Source: a bacterium (GTDB lineage: Bacteria > Eremiobacterota > Eremiobacteria > Baltobacterales > Baltobacteraceae). Taken from it: a stretch of DNA of 12,613 nucleotides. Location: contig JAJXVC010000028.1 of assembly GCA_021782295.1 (NCBI GenBank), forward strand, positions 1 to 12,613. The letters run 5' to 3'. Within the stretch, counting starts at the first letter, position 1. The number at the start of each line of letters is the position of its first letter. A model generated the notes under the pieces. That model was not told the DNA's origin. It made no database searches and worked only from the letters and a program-made list of their open reading frames with translations. Positions 1 through 5,665 of this stretch are shown here, one piece after another. The position numbers were made by a program, and so were the translations under genes.

Positions 1-282
1 AACGCTCCGCGGTTAGCGGCGCTATCTGCCGCGATGAAGCGTCGCGATACGATTTTTGCGACATTTACCGCGAATTACCAGAACGACGAAGATTCCATTC
101 AGCGTCCGGGAGCGCTACGAGAAGCGGTTCCCGGCGGGTTCTTCCTTGGCGCAAATGCTCCGCCGACGGCATCGCTGCTTGCATATCGCAGGCATCTCGA
201 TGTACGCTTTGCAGCGGCGATGGATGCATACCATCGTTACCTGGCAACGGTTATCAAACCGCTGGGGCTGCAAATAAAGTGA
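1..282 (+). CDS. 3' end of an unrecognised protein-coding gene (5' end outside window)
   Basis: The frame is open from base 1 to the TGA at 280-282, giving 93 residues of a C-terminus. An internal ATG at 34 could be a start, but the frame continues upstream without a stop, so I read it as a gene cut by the window edge. Codon choice (many GCG, CGC, ACG and ATC-type codons) matches the downstream genes, which supports real coding. The visible part is soluble-looking, with no membrane segment. It contains a Pro/Gly-rich stretch around PGGFFLGANAPPTAS and then an aromatic/Arg-rich probable helix up to the end (LGLQIK). I do not recognise a family and assign no function. It ends 12 nt before the DUF302 start in the same reading frame, so the two could be co-transcribed. 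Confidence 0.5.
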   Translation, partial: NAPRLAALSAAMKRRDTIFATFTANYQNDEDSIQRPGALREAVPGGFFLGANAPPTASLLAYRRHLDVRFAAAMDAYHRYLATVIKPLGLQIK

Positions 283-284
283 GG
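281..284 (+). promoter_or_regulatory. Shine-Dalgarno GAGG for the DUF302 gene
   Basis: GAGG sits 10 nt upstream of the GTG at 295 and overlaps the stop codon (TGA 280-282) of the preceding gene. It supports GTG 295 as the true start of the short DUF302 protein, because no in-frame start lies between the TGA and 295. Confidence 0.5.
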
Positions 285-294
285 CTACACGCTC

Positions 295-606
295 GTGAAA
301 TACGGCGTCTTAACCGAGATCGACGTCGCTGCAACGCTCAAGAAGAAGATCGGCGCCGAAATAGAGCCGTACGTCATCCTCGGTGCCTGTAACCCGACGT
401 TCGCACACCAGGCCCTTCAGCGGGAGCCGGATCTCGGGCTGCTGCTCCCCTGCAATGTCGTGGTCATGCAGAAGGCCGGGAAGACCTACGTCAAGGCGAT
501 CGACGCCGGGGCGATGTTGGGTGTGACCGGAAATCGCGAGCTCACTGCGCTCGCCGGAGAGGTCGACGCCCATCTCGCCGGGACACTGAAGTCGCTGACC
601 GCATAG
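295..606 (+). CDS. DUF302 family protein, short at the N-terminus
   Basis: This encodes 103 residues with the hallmark DUF302 (TT1751-like) core. GVLTEIDV lies near residues 4-11, VILGACNP at 27-34, and LLLPCNVVV at 49-57, followed by the AIDAGAMLGVTGN segment. Two cysteines (C32 and C53) sit in the two signature motifs. The family's biochemical role is not established. From memory, full-length members are about 125-150 residues and have a first beta strand and helix of roughly 25-30 residues before the GVLTEID motif; here only MKY precedes it. An in-frame TGA at 280-282 prevents extension upstream, and a GAGG ribosome site fits the GTG start. The gene may therefore carry an internal in-frame deletion, or be a naturally short form. 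It lies just upstream of the ArsR/hydrogenase operon, but a functional link is not shown. Confidence 0.85.
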   Translation: MKYGVLTEIDVAATLKKKIGAEIEPYVILGACNPTFAHQALQREPDLGLLLPCNVVVMQKAGKTYVKAIDAGAMLGVTGNRELTALAGEVDAHLAGTLKSLTA

Positions 607-608
607 GC

Positions 609-638
609 TTGCATTAGAAAATCTGAATATGCTAATAT
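609..638 (+). promoter_or_regulatory. Possible sigma-70-type promoter of the arsR-hyf operon
   Basis: A weak -35-like TTGCAT (609-614) is followed after 18 nt by a -10-like TAATAT (633-638). The -10 falls inside the 24-bp dyad, and transcription would start close to the GTG at 645, giving a leaderless or nearly leaderless mRNA. An alternative pair, CTGACC (595-600) with GAAAAT (617-622), is also possible and would start around 629. The region is clearly AT-rich compared with its surroundings, which supports a promoter somewhere here. The exact hexamers are uncertain. Confidence 0.3.
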
Positions 639-644
639 CCAGAT
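621..644 (+). promoter_or_regulatory. 24-bp inverted repeat, probable ArsR operator
   Basis: The left arm ATCTGnATAT and right arm ATATnCAGAT flank a central GCTA. Nine of ten positions in each arm pair; only the sixth position (A626 against C639) does not. The AT-rich dyad with paired ATAT cores resembles operators of ArsR/SmtB-type winged-helix dimers. It ends at base 644 and the start codon of the ArsR gene begins at 645, so a bound dimer would cover the promoter and start codon. The obvious inference is autorepression of the whole arsR-hyf operon. The dyad is read directly from the sequence; the binding protein is inferred from position. Confidence 0.7.
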
Positions 645-956
645 GTGTTGCGAAACTTTAAGGCGGACCTCTTTAAGACGCTCGCGCATCCCGCGCGGAT
701 CCGCCTTCTCGACGCCCTTCGTGAGGGCGAAAAGACTGTCGCCGAGCTGCAGCAGGCGCTCGAACTCGGCCAGTCTGCGGTCTCGCAGCACCTGGCGGCG
801 CTTCGTGGGAAAGGGCTCGTTGTAGCCCGCCGCGAGGGGCTCTTCGTGCGCTACAGCGTTGCCGATCGGCGCCTCTGGGATCTTCTCGATGCCGCACGCG
901 ATTTCAGCGACCGGCTTCTCCGCGAACAGCGCGCGAATTTCGAAGCTCAGAGCTAG
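645..956 (+). CDS. ArsR/SmtB-family transcriptional regulator, cysteine-free
   Basis: This 103-residue winged helix-turn-helix protein begins with the typical ArsR N-terminal helix (FKTLAHPARIRLLDALREGE, residues 10-29). The HTH follows: TVAELQQALELGQSAVSQHLAALR at about 31-54, with the recognition helix near 43-54. The beta wing GLVVARREGLFVRYSV is at 57-72 and a C-terminal dimerisation helix completes the protein. It contains no cysteine, so the ELCVCD-type metal site and the dithiol switches of redox- or persulfide-sensing relatives are absent. The start is GTG 645 (TTG 648 is also possible). No Shine-Dalgarno precedes it, because the operator dyad fills that space, so initiation may be leaderless. 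Its stop overlaps the hyfB start by one base (TAGTG, 954-958). It probably represses this operon and is comparable by context to Rv0081 of M. tuberculosis. Its ligand is unknown. Confidence 0.9.
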   Translation: MLRNFKADLFKTLAHPARIRLLDALREGEKTVAELQQALELGQSAVSQHLAALRGKGLVVARREGLFVRYSVADRRLWDLLDAARDFSDRLLREQRANFEAQS

Positions 957-2821
957 TGCACGCACGACGGCCGCTCGCCTCTCTGTTCCTTGCCGCGGTG
1001 GGCGTAGCCGCGGCCGCATTCGCCGTTCTGCAGCCCGCGCCGTTGGTTGTCGCCTCGTCGGTTTTCACGCGCTATCTCTCACTTGAATTTGTCGTAACAC
1101 CGCTCGCGCGCCCATTTCTCTGCTTTCTTGCAATCGGCGCGATCGCCGTTGCAATATGGAACCTCAAGCGGGGGCGAGCCGATTCCGGCATCGCTCTCGG
1201 ATTTTTTTGCGCGGCGATGGTCGGCGTACTGCTCGCGCAATCGGCATTCGCGTTTTTGCTCTGCTGGGAGAGCATGTCGCTGATCTCGCTGCTCATCGTC
1301 GCGACCGAGCACGAGCGAAAGAGCGTTCGTCGAGCCGCTTTTGCATATGCCTTCGTTAGCCAACTCGGAGCATTAGCGCTCGCAATTGGGTTTGCAATTC
1401 TCGCCGTACACGCGGGAAGCGGTGCGTTTTCGGCGATCGCCGCCGCCGCAACCTCGCTCGCACCGGACGCGCGTGCGGCGGCGACCATCGCCGTGTTGCT
1501 CGGCTTTGGTTCGAAAGCGGGGCTGGTTCCGTTGCAGTTCTGGCTTCCGCGCGCGCACCCGGCTGCGCCGGCAAACGCATCGGCATTGCTCTCGGGTGTC
1601 ATGCTCGAAATCGCTCTTTATGCACTGGTGTTGAGTTGCTTCACGCTCGTCGCACCGGCCGGCGTCATCGCAGGAACGATGCTTTTGCTCGCCGGGCTCG
1701 CGGGTGCGCTCGTCGGTGGGCTCGCCGCCGCAGCCGAAAGCGAACTCAAACGCTTGCTCGCCTATAGCTCGATCGAACATATCGGCGTCATGGTCTCTGC
1801 CCTCGGGCTTGCAGTCTGCGCCTCCGCGCTCGGCTTCCCGGCGCTTGCAACGCTCGCATTGCTGGCGATGCTCTTTCACGCGCTCAATCACACCGCACTC
1901 AAAACACTGCTCTTCTTAGCAGCGGGCACCGTCGTTGAGCGCATGCATCACGTCACCGATCTCGATCGGCTACGCGGGCTTGGAAGCGTTGCGCTCAGAC
2001 GGAGTGCGCCGTGGATTTTAGTGGGCTGCGTTGCCGCCGCATCGCTGCCCCCGAGCAATGCCTTTATCTCTGAGTGGCTCGTGCTGCATGGCTTCATCGG
2101 CGCAACGCTATCGGGCAACGGCGCGCTTACCGCGATCGGCGTACTCGGCCTCTTCGCACTCTTGCTCGGCGGGGGACTCGCCGCCGCCGCGTTTCTCAAA
2201 CTGTTCGGCCTCGCCTTCGCCGGGGAACCGTCGAGTACGCGCGAGCAACCCGAACGATTCGATGCTTCGGTTGCGGCATTAGCGCTCTTGGCGCTGCTCG
2301 TGATCGCTCTTGGAATATTTCCACTTCCCATCCTGCATGCAATGCTCGCAATCGCTGCCGGAACGATCGGTGCGCCGTCGGTGCGTTTCGATGGAACGTT
2401 CGCGAATGCCGCACACCTCGCGACGTTCGCGGCGATACCCGTAGCAGTGGCACTTCTCTACTGGTGGTATGCCGTTCGCGTCCAACGCAAGCACGACGGC
2501 GTCTGGGCTTGCGGCTCTTCACTTCCGGCGCGTGCGACCTATAGCGCCACCGCGCTAACCAAACCATTGCGGCGCATCTTCGCTTTCGCGTTGTTCCCCG
2601 AACGGCAACGCTCGCTCTCACCTGCCGAAAATAGCGATTTTCCGACGCACGTCCGCTACGCGGTCAGCACGAGAGACCTAACGAATGAGGCCGCGCGTTC
2701 GATCGCCGCGCTCGCTCAACGTTTGGTGCGACGCCTACGAATCGTTCAATCGGGGCGAATGCGCGCGTATATCGCGTATGCTACGGCGGCGGTCATTCTC
2801 GTGTTGGTGCTCGCGCGATGA
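956..2821 (+). CDS. hyfB: Hydrogenase membrane subunit HyfB-like (NuoL/M/N antiporter family)
   Basis: This 621-residue, highly hydrophobic polytopic membrane protein has the proton-antiporter (Proton_antipo_M) core. The expected ion-path residues are present: E105 in LLCWESMSL (TM5-type), K187 in FGSKAGLVPLQFWLP (TM7-type), K265 and H275 in ELKRLLAYSSIEHIG, and H308, H312 and K316 in HALNHTALKTLLFLAAG. It should be the distal antiporter-like subunit of a group 4 hydrogenase-type complex. After about residue 500 comes a cytosolic, Arg-rich stretch, then one final membrane helix (IAYATAAVILVLVLA). The GTG start at 956 overlaps the arsR stop, and the 3' end overlaps hyfC by an ATGA. This suggests translational coupling. 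The length is close to E. coli HyfB (about 670). HycC or a generic NuoL-like name would fit as well. Confidence 0.92.
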   Translation: MHARRPLASLFLAAVGVAAAAFAVLQPAPLVVASSVFTRYLSLEFVVTPLARPFLCFLAIGAIAVAIWNLKRGRADSGIALGFFCAAMVGVLLAQSAFAFLLCWESMSLISLLIVATEHERKSVRRAAFAYAFVSQLGALALAIGFAILAVHAGSGAFSAIAAAATSLAPDARAAATIAVLLGFGSKAGLVPLQFWLPRAHPAAPANASALLSGVMLEIALYALVLSCFTLVAPAGVIAGTMLLLAGLAGALVGGLAAAAESELKRLLAYSSIEHIGVMVSALGLAVCASALGFPALATLALLAMLFHALNHTALKTLLFLAAGTVVERMHHVTDLDRLRGLGSVALRRSAPWILVGCVAAASLPPSNAFISEWLVLHGFIGATLSGNGALTAIGVLGLFALLLGGGLAAAAFLKLFGLAFAGEPSSTREQPERFDASVAALALLALLVIALGIFPLPILHAMLAIAAGTIGAPSVRFDGTFANAAHLATFAAIPVAVALLYWWYAVRVQRKHDGVWACGSSLPARATYSATALTKPLRRIFAFALFPERQRSLSPAENSDFPTHVRYAVSTRDLTNEAARSIAALAQRLVRRLRIVQSGRMRAYIAYATAAVILVLVLAR

Positions 2822-3645
2822 AGATCGTGCAGGTGGTACTCGTTCTTCTTTGCGCGCCGCTGCTTCAAGGCGTGTTCGCGCTGATGCGCGCGCGCTTGAG
2901 CGGTCGACCCGGGCCACCGCTGCTCCAACCCTACCGCGATTTGGCAAAATTCATGCGCAAACATGCGCGAGCCGGGCGGGGCGAGAGTGCGGTCGGCTTT
3001 GCGGCAGCGGGATTCGCCTTGGGTAGCGCGATTGCGATCCTCCTCCTGTTGCCGAATATATTCGCTGCAGGGCGAGCATACGCGGCGTTCGATATCGTCG
3101 CGCTAGTGTTCTTTTTTGCGCTCGGCCGCGCGGCGACGGTTTTTTCCGCGCTCGATACCGGCTCGTCGTTCTCGGCGATGGCCGTCGGGCGGGAGATCGC
3201 CTTCGCCGCAATTATTGAAGCGCCATTTCTCTTGGCGTTGCTTGCTGCGCGGACGGTGCCCGTTTCAGCGCTACTCGCCGGCGCAGCGCTCTTTATCGTG
3301 CTCCTCTTCGAGAGCGCGCGCGTACCGGTCGACAATCAGGAAACGCATTACGAACTAACGATGATTCACGAAGGAATGTTGTTGGAATATTCCGGGCCCG
3401 TGTTCGCTACCTGGCAGTACTGCGCGCAACTCCGACAGGCCGCGATGATTGTTTTGGTCGCGTACACTCTTGCCGCCGGGGGCATCTCGCCGCTGCTGTC
3501 CTCGATCGTCGTCATAGCGGCGCTACCGGTCGTTGAAGCATTTCAAGCAAAGATGCGTGTCTTCGACGTCCCGCAGCTCGCGACCGCAGCGACCTTGCTC
3601 GCGGTTGCCGCATTGGGAATCGATACGCTTGGAGGGCTGCGATGA
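2818..3645 (+). CDS. hyfC: Hydrogenase membrane anchor subunit HyfC/HycD-like (NuoH family)
   Basis: This 275-residue protein with about eight membrane helices belongs to the respiratory-chain NADH dehydrogenase subunit 1 (NuoH) family. The family loop GRPGPPLLQPYRDLAKF starts near residue 29. The conserved acidic loop is also present: FESARVPVDNQETHYELTMIHEG spans about 164-186, including D172, E175, E179 and E185, and E190 lies in LLEYSGP. In related complexes this subunit joins the soluble hydrogenase arm to the membrane arm and carries acidic residues that pass on the redox signal. The gene overlaps hyfB at 2818-2821 (ATGA) and hyfE at 3642-3645 (ATGA). No strong ribosome site precedes it, so it probably relies on coupling. 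The name hycD applies equally. Confidence 0.93.
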   Translation: MKIVQVVLVLLCAPLLQGVFALMRARLSGRPGPPLLQPYRDLAKFMRKHARAGRGESAVGFAAAGFALGSAIAILLLLPNIFAAGRAYAAFDIVALVFFFALGRAATVFSALDTGSSFSAMAVGREIAFAAIIEAPFLLALLAARTVPVSALLAGAALFIVLLFESARVPVDNQETHYELTMIHEGMLLEYSGPVFATWQYCAQLRQAAMIVLVAYTLAAGGISPLLSSIVVIAALPVVEAFQAKMRVFDVPQLATAATLLAVAALGIDTLGGLR

Positions 3646-4244
3646 CGCTTCTCTTTCTCTTTGCGCTCGCGGCCTTGGTCGTCGATGCGCGCATTCGGAC
3701 TGCGCTGTTCGGATACGTGCTCTTCACCGGAATCGCGCTTTCCTTTTCATATCCCGGCGTCGGCAATATCAAAGACTTCGCGATCTTTGTCGTGCTTGCG
3801 TTGGTTAAGCTCGTCGCTGGTCCGGCGTCGATACTTTGGCTGGAAAAACACCGTGGCTTGCGAAACGATCTTCGGCCGTCGTTTTCGCTCGGAGGACGAA
3901 TTGCCGTCGTGCTCACTGCGTTGGGGCTCGCTCATGTCGCGGCGCGGTTGCCGGCGTTCGCCGACGTTCATAACGTCGGGTTGGTGTTCTTTGCCTTGAC
4001 GACAAGTATCGCCGTCGTTATCGCGCATCGGAGTTTAATCGCTAATGCCATCGGCCTGCTGGCGTTGGGGAGTACGGTCTCGCTTGCCGCGGTCGTCTTC
4101 GTTCCGCACGTTCCAATGAGCGCCGAACTCGCCGATACCTTCGATGCGTTACTAGCGACGCTCGTCGGCCTTGCCATCGCTCGCGAGATCGCGCGCGAGA
4201 ATCCCGAACTCGACGTGCGCAGCATGCGGGAGCTGCGCGGATGA
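3642..4244 (+). CDS. hyfE: Hydrogenase membrane subunit HyfE-like (NuoK-related)
   Basis: This 200-residue protein with about six to seven membrane helices matches E. coli HyfE (216 residues) along its length. LVKLVAGP (about 53-60) corresponds to the TKVLLVP region. The C-terminal block aligns from RSLIANAIGLLALG through AELADTFDALLATLVGLAIARE to ELDVRSMRELRG, the counterpart of LDVNNLTALKG. E162, D165 and D168 keep the acidic character of one helix. The other family signature, MENG in E. coli, reads LGST here (L142 G143 S144 T145), so the membrane glutamate is lost. A GGAGGG ribosome site (3631-3636) and the ATGA overlaps with hyfC and hyfF fix its limits. It should sit between the anchor subunit and the antiporter-like subunits. 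M. tuberculosis HycP (Rv0085) is the counterpart by gene position. Confidence 0.88.
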   Translation: MTLLFLFALAALVVDARIRTALFGYVLFTGIALSFSYPGVGNIKDFAIFVVLALVKLVAGPASILWLEKHRGLRNDLRPSFSLGGRIAVVLTALGLAHVAARLPAFADVHNVGLVFFALTTSIAVVIAHRSLIANAIGLLALGSTVSLAAVVFVPHVPMSAELADTFDALLATLVGLAIAREIARENPELDVRSMRELRG

Positions 4245-5665
4245 TCCCGGTCGTCACCCTCTTTCCGCTGCTCTCGTTTGGTATCGCGGCGATCCCGCGC
4301 CGACGCGCTTGGCGCATTGCGCTGCGGAGCCTGTTCGCAGTTGGAGCGGTGCTTGCAACCATCGCTCTGGTGCCGCACGTGGACGTACTCTCGGGAATCT
4401 TCGCGTGCTTGGTATCGGTGGTGATGGCGCTGGTCGTATTTTTCTCCAGCGGGCTCTTTCCCGAACCTGCGAAGGGGCACCAAGCGCCGTGGTCGCGTCC
4501 ATCGGCGTTCTTTCTGCTCGTTAGCGCATTTTGGAGCGCGATGCTCTTGGCCGTGACCGCGACGACGTTCGTCGGGCTCTGGGCCGGGATCACGGCGACG
4601 ACGCTTGCGACTACCTTTCTGGTCGCCCATCTCGGTGGGCGCACGGCGTTAGAGGCGGCCTGGAAGTATCTGATGCTCTGCAGTTTCGGTATCGCGATTG
4701 CGTTAATCGGCGCGTTTATGCTCGCCCGTGCCGCCGGCGATATCGGCATCGTTGCCGGCGACCGCTTTTCTTGGAGCGCTCTCGCACTCCACGGCGCGCA
4801 ACTCGGCTCTCCGCTCGCGCGTACCGGCCTGCTCTTGATGCTCGTTGGTTTTGCGACGAAGGCGGGTTTGGTGCCGATGCACGCATGGCTTCCCGACGCG
4901 CATGCAAAAGCACCCGCGCCGGTGAGTGCGATGCTCTCCGGTTTACTCGTGACGTGCGCGTTCTATGCGCTCGTGCGCGTCGAAGGCGTGGCATCATACA
5001 CCAGCGCAGCAGTGCTTTTTGACGAGGTCTTACGGGGAGCCGGCGCGCTCTCGTTGTTCCTCGGCGCAGCGTTGATGCTCGCGCAGCGCGATATCAAGCG
5101 ACTGCTTTCGTATTCGACGATCGAGCATGCCGGGATTGTCGCGATCGCTTTAAGCCTTGCAACACCGCTGGGGTACTTTGTCGCTCTCTACCACCTGCTC
5201 AATCATGCGTTCGTGAAGTCGCTCGCATTTCTCGGCGTCGGGGTCGTGCAGCACGAACAGGGTACGACCTCGATGGGGCATCTTCGTGGGCTGCGCCGCG
5301 GTTCGGGTGGACGAGCCCTTTTGCTCGCGGTGGTCGGGTTGGGCGGGTTGCCGCCGGGCGGACTCTTTATCTCCGAAATTTTGCTCGTGTTCGCACTAGT
5401 ACGCAGTGGGCAGCATTGGCTCGCCCTGTTTGCGGTGATCGCGATGCTGCTCGGGTTCGCGGCGTTTTTGCGCTTTGCGCTGGAAAGTGCGGCCGGCGCC
5501 TCGGCAACGGCGGCCTCTCCGGCCGGACCGCGCGCGTTGCTCGGCTTTGCAAATCTCGCGCTCTGGTGTGTCGGCCTCGGGGCATTCGCGCTTGCGTTTC
5601 TTCCGTTTCTGCCGCAGGCGGAGCGCCTGATCGAACTCTCGCGGAGCTTGGCTTCCGGTGGTTAA
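4241..5665 (+). CDS. hyfF: Hydrogenase membrane subunit HyfF-like (NuoM/L antiporter family) lacking the TM5 glutamate
   Basis: This 474-residue protein with about 14 helices has a Proton_antipo_M core. The Lys/His ion path is intact: K207 in FATKAGLVPMHAWLPDAHA, K286 and H296 in DIKRLLSYSTIEHAG, and H-N-H plus K326 in YHLLNHAFVKSLAFLG. In the TM5 signature, where relatives read W-x-x-I-E-A-T-T-L, this protein reads LWAGITATTLATTFLV, with T118 (ACG at 4592) in place of Glu. The following segment EAAWKYLMLCSFGIAIALIGAFML is a typical HyfF stretch, so the alignment is firm. The start ATG is preceded by GGGAG (4228-4232) and overlaps hyfE by an ATGA. The end overlaps hyfG by 8 nt. M. tuberculosis HycQ (Rv0086) is the positional counterpart. 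Confidence 0.92.
   Translation: MIPVVTLFPLLSFGIAAIPRRRAWRIALRSLFAVGAVLATIALVPHVDVLSGIFACLVSVVMALVVFFSSGLFPEPAKGHQAPWSRPSAFFLLVSAFWSAMLLAVTATTFVGLWAGITATTLATTFLVAHLGGRTALEAAWKYLMLCSFGIAIALIGAFMLARAAGDIGIVAGDRFSWSALALHGAQLGSPLARTGLLLMLVGFATKAGLVPMHAWLPDAHAKAPAPVSAMLSGLLVTCAFYALVRVEGVASYTSAAVLFDEVLRGAGALSLFLGAALMLAQRDIKRLLSYSTIEHAGIVAIALSLATPLGYFVALYHLLNHAFVKSLAFLGVGVVQHEQGTTSMGHLRGLRRGSGGRALLLAVVGLGGLPPGGLFISEILLVFALVRSGQHWLALFAVIAMLLGFAAFLRFALESAAGASATAASPAGPRALLGFANLALWCVGLGAFALAFLPFLPQAERLIELSRSLASGG

Noticed and set aside
643..825. ATG at 643 as the first start after the promoter
   Set aside because: Its frame gives a Ser/Arg-rich peptide with no family. The GTG at 645, in another frame, gives a full ArsR protein.
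3053..3064. Perfect 12-bp palindrome CGAATATATTCG inside hyfC, as a second regulator site
   Set aside because: It encodes conserved-looking coding sequence (Pro-Asn-Ile-Phe-Ala), does not match the 24-bp operator arms, and one such palindrome in 12.6 kb is not surprising.
4042..4749. 235-codon open frame on the - strand across hyfE/hyfF
   Set aside because: Low-complexity Ala/Arg/Ser composition with no family signature, opposite two well-supported membrane subunit genes.
956..5665. Interpretation as a Mrp-type Na+/H+ antiporter or an ordinary NADH dehydrogenase segment
   Set aside because: The NuoH-like gene plus a NuoC-NuoD fusion with NiFe-type cysteines and a group 4 small subunit point to a hydrogenase-type complex. 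The NADH-binding NuoE/F/G genes and the MrpD-G genes are absent.
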